From Brachycybe producta (lineage: Eukaryota; Arthropoda; Diplopoda; Playtdesmida; Andrognathidae), in contig JAUPFP010000007.1 of the NCBI GenBank assembly GCA_036925085.1, forward strand, positions 2,386,802 to 2,450,801: a stretch of DNA of 64,000 nt, read 5' to 3'. Each line of letters starts with the position of its first letter. Position 1 is the stretch's first letter. Shown piece after piece: positions 1-12,056 of the stretch. The position numbers were made by a program, and so were the translations under genes. The notes below the pieces were generated by a model that saw only the letters and a list, made by a program, of their open reading frames with translations, did no database searches and was not told where the DNA came from.

Positions 1-255
1 ACATAAGATGGCTCCATAAAAAAAATACTTGTGTAAATTGCAAGGTAGATGGCGCCTGCAACCTCCATAGGGTGGCCAACTACACACCTGCCAATTTGTT
101 GAATCAGAATGCGCCTTTTTTAACTCTAAAAAACGTCCAAAAAACAACCGAGTTGAAGACTGTCAATACATTTATATGAGAGGAAGGCTAGTGGCGCCAT
201 CTGTCGCTACACGGACAAAACTAATGATCTACTTGTATTCTTAAGAAGATAATTA
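1..255 (+). repeat. Family K element, copy 1 (starts at window edge)
   Basis: It shares clear similarity with 32,896-33,234. Shared landmarks are TAGATGGCGCCTGCAAC, GGTGGCCAACTACAC, TGCCAATT-GTTGAA, and near the 3' end CTAGTGGCGCCATCT. The two GATGGCGCC blocks face each other, so the element is an inverted-repeat type. No protein is encoded. Confidence 0.65.
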
Positions 256-2689
256 AAAGTAAAAGTACGGTGATTATCCGGACTTTTGGTAATCCGGACG
301 GACTACGTCCGGGCCCATTAAAGTCTGAATTATCTAGATTCTACTGTGTTATAGACATTCTAGTGGGAAAAGAAACACAACAACGTCTTGATGGTGAATT
401 ATTATTGTTTGAAAAACTTGAAGAAGAAAAAAAAAGGAAGATAAGGGCAAAGTTGGAATGTGTGTTTTTTCATCTTAAAAATGACCCCTCTTGTTTAAAA
501 TTCCTTTGATTTTTCGTTTTTTTAAAAAAATAAGAAGAGAAAAAAAGGCAAAAAAAGATTTTTAAGATAAACTGTCTTTTAAAAGCTTTTTTGGGGGGAG
601 GTTTTTAGTGTCGAGTGATGGGATGATACTTGTTCTGTCATTAGGTAGAATATATATTTCTCTTCTTGACTTTTTTCACTACAGGAGGTAAGCGAAATGA
701 CCACTGGTCAGTCACAGTCATAGTAGTCCTATAGAGACAGAAACAGAGAGAGTGAGCGAGAGAGAGACAACAGACTTGATGTGGGTCCCATTTGAACACA
801 CGTTTTAACTAAACATGTAGAAGGAATAGAATCAACTTTTTTTTTTAATTTAACCAGTCTGTGTCCTAAATTTTGATGATGTGTGGTCATTTCAAGTGGT
901 CAAGATGACTATGATGGATGATAACTTTTTGACTTTTGAGTAAAAAAAAAGGGAGAAAGAAAGGAGGAGGATGAGGATGAAAGAGGAGGTTGGTGTATAT
1001 TATCATTAAGGTCATTATGATGAGGTTGACCACAAGATTTTCATTTAAGAATAAGGCAATTTAAAAAGAGAGAGAGAAAAGGGACCTATTTTCATTCTTA
1101 TTATAGTTGTGGCTAATTATGGAATCCAATTTCAAAGGTTTTCTTTTGTGGTTTTTTTTTCTGTCATCTCATCTTTTAGAAACAGGTGGTGGTCTTCTTT
1201 CATGAGAACCATTTTTGCATCAAAAAAGGATGTGTGGCTCGTGAGCCACTTCAGTTTTTTTTCGTTGACCAGTGAGGCATTGGCCACTGGTCAACTGTAA
1301 TAATTGTGTATATGTATATATACTTGATGAAATATTTGAGTGACAGATGTGTGTTTGTGGTGTTAAGTAAAATACCTTATTAAATTTCCCCCCTTTTTTT
1401 TTAAAAAAAAAAGCACATAAGTTTTCCCAAGTTGCTATTTTATTTGGGGGAAAAAAAAGTGTCTTTTGGTGTGAAGTCGAGCGTTCACGGGACACACAAC
1501 TGTTTGTTATCACGGAGAAAAAAAATTGGGATTTAGGAAGAATTGGGGTTGAGAAGGAGGGGTTCACACTACCACCACCGCCGCCGCCACCAATACGGTT
1601 TTGGTATATATCCAAATCTGTAAATCTCTCTTAATCCAACTTTAGAGATTTCTTCTTTTTTTTTTCATAATATTTTGTTTAAGGATTTTCGGTGGCATTT
1701 GAACCTGTTTTCATCCTTCAGTAATTACTTTGTAAGAGAATTTTTGGATGTTCTTTGCTACTTAAGACTTAATCTTTATAACTTTAAACTGGGGCTTTTA
1801 GACTGGACTGGACTGGACCTGACTCTTCTTCTTCTTAGCTTATTTTTCTGTCCTAAACTCTCAAAAGTGATAAACTTTGTCCCATAGTTTAAACTTGGAT
1901 GAAAGAATCTTATTAGCCTCCAACAGAGGAAGGAAGATGGAAAAACAGATTTCAAATTGAAGATTTTTTTTCTCAAGTATGTCTGTCGGGTTTTTTCTCT
2001 TGCTTGAATTGAAGGGAAGAAAAAAAGATTTTGTGTCCATTTTGATTGTGTGTGTATTGTGTATGTCTTTATGAAAATAAATAAGAGAAAATTGGGCCAA
2101 AGGAGAGGAAGAAGGCTTACAATAAAAAAGAGGGTTTTGGGAATAAGATGATATACTTGTCCTTCTTCTGAGGTGTATGTGTAGGGAACTTAGGGAAGAG
2201 TGTCCTTATACCATTCCACTGAAAGGTGTCTCTCTTTCTCCTTCCTGTAGCTTTTTTTTTGTGTGTTCATCTTGCCATTTCAAGTGTTGTTTGCTTTTGT
2301 GGTTTTGAACGATTTAAAAAAAAGCCCTTATTTCAAAAGAGAACGAGGATTAAAGTGAAACTGTTGACAACAAGGTGTCCGCCATCAACCTCATCATGTT
2401 AGATGAAATCTTCCATTTACTTTATATTTTGGCTTCTGGTTACAAAGTTTGTGAATGGATCTGATCAATCAAAAAAATTCAGAGATAGGGAGAAAGCTAA
2501 ATTCACACTTGAGTATGCAATGCATTATCATATTCAGTGTGAACCGACTCTATAGATGTTATTGATAAGTAGATTTCGGGGGGGGAAAATGTTTCAGAGG
2601 TATAGATTAACCTGCAAAGTTTCAGGTTACACCCACACAGGTCTTCATTGGCTGCTTTTAGAAGAGGAGTTTTTGTCAAATTCAACTAT

Positions 2690-3115
2690 AGTCAAACTTG
2701 GTTATAGCGACATCTAATAATAACGACAACTCGGCTATAACGTCAAAATGACGCCGCCAATTAAAAAGAAATGGTCTTCTGTAGCACACTAGGTGTGCCG
2801 CGAGCCAAAAAAAAAAACGTTTGGAAATGGCCGCTGTATACAAATACAGACGGTAAAGGGTAGAACGGAATCGTTTGTACTTGGTTCGGATTCGCAGTTT
2901 GCGATTTTTTTTTTTTTTGGAAACCAGTTCGTTGATCTTGACGAACCGGTTTCCAATAGCAGATTAGTTAGAGGTGGCAAAGTTTAGAACCGAATCGAAT
3001 CAACTCGGTTCGGAACCATTTTCTTATCAGTTCGACCTATATTGGCGATCTGGTTCTATGATTTCCAGTAATTGGCGAACCGGTTTTACCGGTTTCGAAC
3101 CGTTGACATCTCCTA
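2690..3115. repeat. Cluster of degenerate inverted repeats
   Basis: It begins with a GTTATAGCGACATC / GGCTATAACGTC segment. Next comes a GTGTGCCGCGAGCC segment, then two inverted pairs built on GAACCGGTTT and GAACCGAATC (2,870-2,960 and 2,968-3,112). These resemble decayed DNA-transposon termini. I cannot assign a superfamily. Confidence 0.4.
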
Positions 3116-3867
3116 TATACATACTTATCCCCAATTTTTTTTTTTATTTCCAGCTGAAAGATTAAAATAGAAAATCAAAACAGCGCGAATGACAAAACTT
3201 AAAATTTTGTGAAGTTTTTAATTTTAGAAGAAGAAAAAAAAGAGAAACTTTTTGAAACAAAATCAGTGACTAACGTTTATTGTGTAAAAGAGAGAGAGAG
3301 GCAGGCTAGGCTTAAATAGAAGTTAAGTGAGCATAACTTTTGCCACAAAAATCAATCATCCATTTCAATTGAGGTAACATTGTTATATTATTTTAACCTC
3401 CTTTCTCTCGTGTGTTTTAAAGTCTTGCTTGTTGGTTGACTTACGGTTTTTCTTAACAGTTTTTGGCATCATCAAATTATAGGCTTTAGGCGTGAACTTG
3501 CTTTACTTTGCTTTTTATACCAAAGATTTTTAGACAACCAAAAAAAAAAAGTCGAAAACCCCTTTTTTTTTTGTATAATATTTTCTGTGTGTCTTTGAAC
3601 ACATTGTATTTATTTTTATATAAAAGAAGTATGTAATTTGAGTTTAGACAAGTTTGTCCATTTTTTTCTTCTTCAATTGAATGTTCAAAAATTGTGAAAT
3701 ATTGAAAATTACTAAGTTGCAGAGGGACAAAAGAATTGAGAGAGAAAAAAAACTTTTTTTCTTCTGTTTGAATAAGTCCGATTTGTCAATATATTTTTTA
3801 TATAGGAAGGTGTCCTGTTTTCAGTAGGTCCCACTACCACCACCACCACCACCTTCCATCACTCATT

Positions 3868-3884
3868 CACACACACACACACAC
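3868..3884. repeat. CA microsatellite
   Basis: Eight CA units after a CCA-rich stretch (3,835-3,853). Confidence 0.9.
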
Positions 3885-4793
3885 ATATAAATACATCCTG
3901 GAACCTGTGAAGATTCACGCGTGACTTGGTTACACTAGTGTCTTGTTGAGGGTTGTCCATTGAAATGGTTGACTGGCAACAGGCAACATCATATACACAC
4001 ATAACAATGGTTGATAGGTGTGTTAGTCTTGGTTTTCTATTTAGGTAAAAGTGGAAGAATTTGAAGCAAGGAAGGGGAAGAAGGATGGTAGAAATACTAA
4101 CCTGATGCGTAAATTGAGTGGAAATTGTCCACGCTTAGATAAGGTCTTTTCTTCTTCTATCATATATACAAAATATTTCTATAGATTACAAAAAGGGAGA
4201 CCCCTCCACCTCTATGTAATTGAATATGGTTTATAGAAAAGAAGCGCCCATACATTAGTGGACCAATAATAATGGTCTCCCCCCCCCCAAAAAAAAATGG
4301 TTGTTGGCATGAAAGAAAAGTGTAAAGATGCAAAAAGAACTTGAGAAATAAAAGAATTGGAGACAAGTTTATTGAAATTAGGAAACTTGAATTTGCTTAG
4401 TACAACCAATGTGTGGCTTCTTTTTTTTTGTAGTGACGATTTTAGTTGAATGTTATCTGTGTTAACTTTGTGTCACAGTCAGATTAAAATGATAATACCT
4501 TGTATTTACTTGGAAAGGATGTTTGCACTGGTACTGGCACTAGTAACATTAGAGTCTATAAAGAACTTATCACACTAGCAACTTACAATTTGACGTGCAA
4601 TGCAACTTCTGCGTTTATAGTGTAAAATGACATGCAACTTGAAGAAACTAGCCTTGCAACTTGCAAAAGACTTTATTTGCATCAAGTTGTTGAACATGCT
4701 CAGCTTTTCTGCAGTATTGAACTAGATGGTTAAACAACAAATCATGTAGTGAGCTGAAAAAGCTATAAGTTGTATTGAATGTTGCTGGTGTGG

Positions 4794-5198
4794 TATGCGA
4801 TTTTGACATTTCGACTTTTATCTCGAAATTTCGACTTTTTCCAGAATCTCGACATTTCGACTTTTAATCTTTTTTATTTGGCCATGTTAATTTATGCCAT
4901 GTTGTGCGTACCATACTGTAGTAATTAAATTATTGCTGCTAGAAGAGGGCGCTTGCAATAATTTCCTTATTAGAGTATGGTGTGTGCAACATGGCATAAT
5001 TAACATGGCCGAATAGAAGAGATTAAAAGTCGAAATGTCGAGAATAAAGTCGAAATTTCGAAATGTCGAGAATAAAGTCGAAATTTCGAGATTCTGGAAA
5101 AAGGCGAAATTCCGAGATTCTGGAAAAAGTCGAAATGTCGAGATTAAAGTCGAAATGTCGAGATTCTGAAATCGAGATTTAAAAAAAAATCTCGCATA
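4794..5198. mobile_element. Family J palindromic element with internal tandem repeats
   Basis: The ends read TATGCGAT and ATCTCGCATA. An inner inverted pair, GGCCATGTTAATT (4880) and AATTAACATGGCC (ends 5010), encloses about 80 bp of unique sequence. Both flanks are made of repeated GTCGAAATTTCGAGATT-type units, more numerous on the right (5026-5170). It looks like a non-autonomous DNA element whose subterminal repeats have expanded. Confidence 0.6.
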
Positions 5199-6447
5199 TC
5201 CTTTACAGGGCTCCGTAACTTTGTCATATTCTTTTAAGGTGTGATTGGATTTCAGCAATAACTGAATACAATGAATATTGTTCATATTGAACGTTGTTTT
5301 TTTAAAAAAGTTGTAGTCGCAAGTCTCATCGAAAATTGATTCGAATGTATCATTGTATCAACAGTTGCTGGTATGATTAAGGGCTTAACAATAGGTGACT
5401 TGATGATGATATGAATCTCATGCAAAAGGAAGTGACTTTTGATTGTTTTAACAATAAAGTTTAACTGTCAAAAAAAAAAAGAACCATCTTTTAAGACCAA
5501 AATCAGTATAGGCTTTTTTGTTTGTTCAACCAAATAGATAATTTATAGAGAAGTTAATGCTAGTTTATCATCAAGCAACGTCATTTCCTGCAAGAACAAC
5601 AAAAAAGTGTTTGCAAAGTTGCAAACCAAACCCACATTTTTTTTATATATAAAAAAAAACTGACAAAGAAGTAGAAGTAGAAAAAAAAACACAGAATTTT
5701 TGTTCAGTGACGGAAATGCTGTTAAAAGATGGGAAGGGGAAAAGGAGGCACAAAAATAAATGCAACTTTTATACATTTTTAGAGCTAGGTTGTGTGACCC
5801 CTTCTCAGAAAGAAATTAAGTGGCCAAAGTGAAAGAAGAAGAAATTGCCTCGCTCTAAAACTTTTGCCAACTCATTGCTGCTGCTTGGTGATTTTTGTTG
5901 CTGATTTTTATCATCATCATCATCATCATCAATGATGATGATGATGGCGTTTCTTTTTTTTTTCACAGTGGATTATTGTGAAATTGTTCTAATGATGCAG
6001 AAAGAAAGAAAGGTGGGAGACAGAGAGGAGTGTACTGTATATAGAAAAATGTTATTTCCTCTCGAATTACTCGTTGTGTGTGTGTGTGAGCTACTACTTT
6101 ACAATATAATAAAAAAAAATTGTAGAAATTTTTGTCTTATGCGTAATCCGTGTCCACTTTATCCACTTTCGAAATGGAATTTCTACCAAAAACCAACATT
6201 TGTAAGTTGATGTTTTTGAAAACTAAAACTTGCCACCATTAGTGGTTTTTTTTTTCATCTTTCTATTAACTTGGACAAAAAATTTTATCATTTTTTTTAG
6301 CAACATCTAACTTTTATAAGATGAGTTTGTGGAATTTGCTTCGCGAGCTTTTATATATATTTAAGAATTTTTCACAGTCAGTTATCTAAAATGCAGTAGT
6401 AGAAACTGTTGCAATTATTAGTTTGTTGGAATTTTTGAAGGAACTTC

Positions 6448-6742
6448 GCTACGAAGTCGCGCAACACTAGTATGTGGTTGGCTACAGAGTCGCGCAACAC
6501 TAGTATGTGGTTGGCTACAGAGTCGCGCAACGCTAGTATGTGGTTGGCTACAGAGTCACGCAACGCTAGTATGTGGTTGGCTACAGAGTCACGCAACGCT
6601 AGTATGTGGTTGGCTACAGAGTCACGCAACGCTAGTATGTGGTTGGCTACAAAGTCGCGCAACACTAGTATCTGGTTGGCTACAGAGTCGCGCAACAATA
6701 GTATGTGATTGGATACAAAGTCGCGCAACATTAGTATCTGGT
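6448..6742. repeat. 33-bp minisatellite, about 9 copies
   Basis: The unit contains ACTAGTATGTGGTTGGCTAC and AGAGTCGCGCAAC and repeats with few substitutions. Since 33 is a multiple of 3 and the unit lacks stops, both strands stay open and translate as 11-residue repeats. No start context, splice site or homology supports a protein. Sequence to the right (about 6940-7010) holds the same motif inverted (GTCGCGTGACTTTGTATCC), so the array may sit inside an inverted-repeat element. Confidence 0.9.
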
Positions 6743-7781
6743 CTTGTCTAGCGACTGTCGATGTATAGTCGCTACATTGTTTAGAGACAATATTCCGAAG
6801 TCTCAAGACTTTTGCGAGACAACGAACTCGTCAGTACAAGAAGATAAACATGTGGACCACCGAGACATGGCACGATGGAAACTGGTACTGATTTTAAAAT
6901 TAGGTATATATGGACCCGCGGTAATGTATAGATACTGTCTAGATACAAAGTCTTCGGAGGTGTATCTCGACAGTCTCGATACTTTGTCGCGTGACTTTGT
7001 ATCCAAGTATGTATTATTTATGGCCTTTATAAAGTCAAAAGTAATGCGAACCACACATGTACTACTTTTGCATGGAAACTTTCTATCAATAGTTCATGAG
7101 TTTAGCACTACCTTTGACTAAGCATTCATTAAGACTTTGAAGTAAGCTTCAGCAAAATGTGATGAGCCATCCATCCATCCATTACTACTGACTGACCGCC
7201 AAGCAAAATAAGCTCATAAAAATGTGCAATTAGCTTTTTAGCTGGACTATTGATTAGAGTGTGTGGAGAGGGAGAGAAGAAGAAAAAAAGTAACTTGTAA
7301 AAAGGTTGCCATTAGTACCTGGGACAAGTTAATTACCTGTATATATTGTATATGGTCGGTGAATTAAGCAGATGGACTCATCATCATCATCATCATCATA
7401 ATTGTAAAAAAGCAAAAACAAAGTGTTTCATAATGAAAGATGGATGGATGGACTTGGACTGTCTTGGAATTTTTTTTTGTCTTAATAGTAATTATTATTG
7501 TTCAGTGACTGATTCTTCCTATGAAGGAAGTTTGACATAAAATGCATATGAAGAGTGTTTAGATTTCGTTTGGTGTTTAGTTAAGTGTAGTGATGATGAT
7601 GATGATGATGATGATGGCTCAATGAAGTAAGTTTCGTGAAAAAAATCTGTACATTCATTAAAGATTGAAGCCGTCATAATTCAGTAGCAACTTAATTAAC
7701 ATTTTAAGAAATGTTTTACTTAAGGAAGGGGGGGGGGAGGAGGTGGGGGAAAGAAGAAAATTCTCTAATAAGTAATAATTA

Positions 7782-8118
7782 GGGCTCGGATTTTTATGCA
7801 ATATACTACTATCAACTAAAATGTTTATCAATTTGTGGTCCAAATGCTAATTGTGAAGTATAATCATCATCATCATAATTAGAGCAACTGTAATTATGCT
7901 TTTGCTAATCAAAAAAAGGCTTTGTTAGAGACTAGATGTCTGGTTACTATCAGTTGTCAATTAGATAGTTCTAGCCTCTAACCAGTGTTTTTAATTATAA
8001 AAAAACCCATAATTGTTGGTTGATCTATAAACGGTGGGATTTTTACTTCACAATTGGCTCTTGAGCCACTGATTGAGAAACATTTTTGGTTGTTCTATTT
8101 GCATAAAAATCCGAGCTC
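7782..8118. mobile_element. Family A MITE, full copy 1 (Tc1/mariner-like)
   Basis: Terminal inverted repeats GGGCTCGGATTTTTATGCA and TGCATAAAAATCCGAGCTC, flanked by TA on both sides. The inside includes GTTAGAGACTAGA and TCTAGCCTCTAACCAGTG, a second inverted pair. The length (337 bp), TA target and lack of coding fit a non-autonomous Tc1/mariner-type element. Confidence 0.82.
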
Positions 8119-9115
8119 TAAATTTCTATTTAATTTTGTGAGGTATGAGTCTTGAGTTTTTTTTTTATATTAATTTATAAATGGGTTATGTATGTGGTTT
8201 TTTTATACCTCTGTTCAGACTTGAGATTAAGTTTGAAGTTTTGATAGGTTTAATTTAATCTCTTGTTAAAAAAAAAAGGGGGTTAAGGATAAAAACAATG
8301 CTTACTTTTACTTATTGGTGGGTGTGGTGACACTTTTCACTTTGTCGGGAGATTTAAAGTTAGTCACAGTTTAAAGAGGGATGTGGTCAGTCAATATATG
8401 ACTTTGTTATAAATGGTAAGTCACAACTTAGGAATTTGAATGAATTTCCTTCTTTTAAGAAATTTGATTTGAGATCATCACAAGAGAAATAGAATCATTT
8501 CTTCATATTTTTTAGCATAAATGATAATATTGTTGAAAATAAGACATTTTTCATTGTCCAAAAAAAAAAAGAATGAAAATTGCAATACTTAATTTACCGG
8601 TATTTATGCCAAATTTCAAAGATATAACACAATATATTCAAGACTTATGAATTTATGACTCACAGGTTGAGTTGAACTGGTGGTTGGTATTCTAGTTATT
8701 TATTTCAATTCCTGTAACAAATACTGAACGACCTTGCTTTTAGTTTTCTATTTTACATTAGGTCTAGTTTGTCACAGACAACAACAAAAAAATCCTAATT
8801 TTATTATAGCTGTGACCTAATTGACGTTAATTATTACTGTCATTCTGGTTGTTATTTATACTTTAAACAAAATTGAAATGTATCATTATAAGGCTGATCT
8901 ACTCATTCTTTTAATTAGCAAAATCTCTTCTTTTGTGTTAAATTATGACAATGGAAACCAGAAGAATGCGTTTTTCAGTAAAAAAAAAAAAAATCTGGTT
9001 AGAGGCTAAAAGTCAAACTAGTATCTTTAAACTAATTTTGATCAGACTACAAAAATGCATTTTACACTCAAAAGAACCAAGGGATCTCATTAGCAATTAC
9101 AAAAAAAAAAGAAAA

Positions 9116-9315
9116 TAAGACTGTCATATGATAGTAAATTGTCACATCTACCTTATAACAAACAGTCACAAAAGCAAATTACGAAATATTATGACAAAAT
9201 TATTGTTGTCATGGTGCTGCTGTTAAACCTATGTTACAGAATTAATATAACAATCATAAAATAATAGCGCACAAGTAGTAACATCATATAATGTATGATT
9301 GTGACATTGTTATGA
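9116..9315. repeat. Family Y repeat, copy 1
   Basis: It shares AAGACTGTCAT-TGA-AGTAA, AGTCACAAAAGCAAAT, ACAGAAT-AATA and CATAAAATAATAGCGCAC, in that order, with 21,745-21,925. TGTCA motifs occur on both strands. The superfamily is unknown. Confidence 0.55.
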
Positions 9316-10481
9316 GCTTATGAGGGTTTTTTTCTGTAACGAGGCTCCTGGTTATAGAAGTTGGAGTTCTAGTCTTCTTAGCAAGCATATAGTTTAATAT
9401 TTAGCCTCTGACCAGGTTTTTTGACTTAAAAAAACGCCTTTTTCTGTTTGCATAAATTTATGACAATGGAAAAATGGAATATTTTTTGTGTGAACAGGTG
9501 TAACGAATTGTAATATCAATTGTTACGAGTTTGTATTTGTAGTTTTACCTTAAAGTGCAATATTAATTAGGAAGTTTGAGAGGAAAAAGGTAAGTATTTT
9601 GACTACTGTATATATGACTTGTGTGTGGTTAAAAGTATTTTGTGCCTTGAGCCACAAATGTCTTTTCTGTTGAACAATGTTTTCCCTCTTTCTCAACTGG
9701 GGACATAACCTCCATTATTGTTAAGAACCCAATTGGGATCTGTTTCCGTTAATTGCCTACTTGATTATTGATCCCATTTACTAGACAATAGAAGAAAAGG
9801 TGAGTCTTAAGGAAAATGGGGGACGGGAGATAAAAAAAAAACCCTACAGGTGACTTTTTGGCTCCTTTTTATTCCTCCGGAGGGCTTCTTCTTCCTTTTC
9901 TTTTAGGTGGGGTAAATACTTAACTGGTAACAACAACAGAAGAAAAAAAAAGGATGAGAAGAGGAGAATGGAAAAATGGTTGAAGTTTTGCTCCTAAACA
10001 TTTCATCAAGAGAATAAAAATTTCCAAGAGGCTACAAGGGAAGAAGAAGAAGAAAAAAATCCCATATATATATTCCTACAAGAAAACAATGGTTGAAGAA
10101 TAGGTGTAACTAATTTTGTGATTGTCCATTCTTGCTTTTTTTAAATGGAGGAGGAGGAGGAGGGCTAATAAAAATTAAAAAGAAGGGTTTTTTATGTGAC
10201 TATTGGTGAGGGTTGTTGGACTTCTACTGTTGTTGTTGTTATTGTTGATGTTTTATATTATTGCTGATTTTAATGACCTCCTCCTCCTCTTCCTCCTTCT
10301 AATGTAGTTGAATGAAGAAGACAAAAAAAGATTGAAAGTGGACATTTAACCATGAAAAAAATAACATGTTTCTAGTAGTTGTTTTTATACTTTTAAAGAG
10401 ATGGAGAGAAACAACAATATTGGATAAATAGTTTTAGGGCTTTTTTTTTGTTTTGACAATTTGAAATAGAACTTCTTTACT

Positions 10482-10488
<7 letters not shown>

Positions 10489-10518
<30 letters not shown>
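10489..10518. repeat. GA microsatellite
   Basis: About 14 GA units, followed by GGCCAGGGCCAG and a short GA run, just before the W element. Confidence 0.95.
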
Positions 10519-10520
<2 letters not shown>

Positions 10521-10543
10521 CCAGGGCCAGAGAGAGAGAAAAT

Positions 10544-11200
10544 AAAGCTGGGTACAAGTGGTCAATTATGGCTTGTCAATCTTTGGCTTGAGAACATAAA
10601 TACACATTGGTGCTCATTTTGCGAGCATAGTCAAAAATTGTCGATTTTGAGATAATAGTGAAAATGGATTCATGAATTGTAATATTATTAAATTAATATC
10701 AATAGTAATATCTATATGTAATTATTATTAGGGGCTCGGATTTTTATGCAATCTCAATCAAATGTTTTTCAATCTGTGGCTCAAGGGCTAATTGTGAACT
10801 AACAATACTGTTTAAATCAACCAACAATGATAATTGTTTTTCAATCAAAAACACTGGTTAGAGGCTAGTCCTCTGGTATATTTTCTTTGTTTCCCCACTT
10901 CAAATGGAAAACATTACTTAAGTCAGTTCCTTGTGAAGGTGCAGCACTAACATAACCAGCAGTCAGCAAAAAATACATTGCAGAACTGAACAACAGAAAC
11001 AGAATTCAGTTTGAACACGCCAACATCATTGGCCACATTTATTCAGGTGTCCTGGCGATTAATGTCCGGTCTGTACAAAGGTTTGCTGTGCAATTAGTTA
11101 AAAAAGAAAAAAAAAAGAACAAGTGCTGACCACATAAAAGTTGACCAAAAAAAAACCAAAGGATGGACAAGCCAAAATTGACCGTTTGTACCCAGCTTTT
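10544..11200. mobile_element. Family W element, copy 1 (with nested A fragment)
   Basis: The long inverted ends begin AAAGCTGGGTACAA on the left and finish TTGTACCCAGCTTT on the right. They continue inward as TGGCTTGTCAATC and GGATGGACAAGCC. TA borders both sides. It is about 657 bp, lengthened by the A fragment at 10,731. No transposase is visible. Confidence 0.7.
10731..10885. mobile_element. Family A MITE, rearranged partial copy
   Basis: The left end GGGGCTCGGATTTTTATGCA follows TA, and the subterminal sequence matches the full copies. It then jumps to the internal CACTGGTTAGAGGCTAG and lacks the other end. It lies inside the W element at 10,544-11,200. Confidence 0.7.
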
Positions 11201-11731
11201 AATACTTCTAAGAACAATAAGGAATTTGTTACTTTTTCAAACAGAATATAAATGTCAGGATTTCTTGTCGCGATTCTAATCGGGAATCTTTTGAGAATCA
11301 GTTCGAATTTTTTCTTTTCTGGAGGGGCTTTTTTTTTGGACAATGACACCCTCCTCTAAATAAGAAGGGAGCTAGGGGGGAGGGTCCTTCCAAACCCCCC
11401 CCCCCCCAAAAAAAAATGATCCTACAGGTCAATAATGAGTCCACTGTGAGAACTCGATATTATTGAGGGATGTTCTTTCTTTTACTTAATACTAATCACA
11501 TGTTTGCCTCTAGGAATGTTTTTCTTTTGTCATTTTTTAACTTCTTTTGTGTTTCAAAATCCGACTTTTTGTTTTGTGGCTTTTTCACTTAAAATTTGTC
11601 GTCCACTTGTTTGCCCTGAATCCTCTTTTACACGAAACCCTCCCCCCTCCCAATACCCTCTTGGGCTTCTTTGGTCAGTTTAGTTTTATTTTTGTTGAAA
11701 AAATGTTGTTTGTTGGTTTATTTTATTATTA

Positions 11732-12056
11732 GAGCTCGGATTTTTATGCAAAAATAAGCAATTGTTTCTCAATCTATGTGACTCGAAGTGCCAAATGTGA
11801 AGTAATCATCATTATCATATAACTAAAGCAACTGCAATTATGATTTTTCTAATCAAGAAGGCTGATTAGAGGATAGATTTCTGGTTACTATCAGTTGTCA
11901 ACTAGTTTCTAGCCTCTAATTAGTGTTTTTTTTTATTAGAAAAAGTAAATAATTGTTGATTGATCTAAATGGGGGGGGGGGTGTTACTCCACAATTGGCC
12001 CTTGAAACACAGATTGAGAAACATCTGCTTGTTATAGTGCATAAAAATCCGAGCCC
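11732..12056. mobile_element. Family A MITE, full copy 2
   Basis: Ends GAGCTCGGATTTTTATGCA and TGCATAAAAATCCGAGCCC lie between TA dinucleotides. Its interior matches copy 1, with the same order of GATTAGAGGATAGA and CTAGCCTCTAATTAGTG. Length 325 bp. Confidence 0.82.

Noticed and set aside
6378-6806. 142- and 78-codon repeat frames on opposite strands over the 33-bp array
   Set aside because: They exist only because the repeat period is a multiple of three and lacks stops; there is no homology, splice site or start context.
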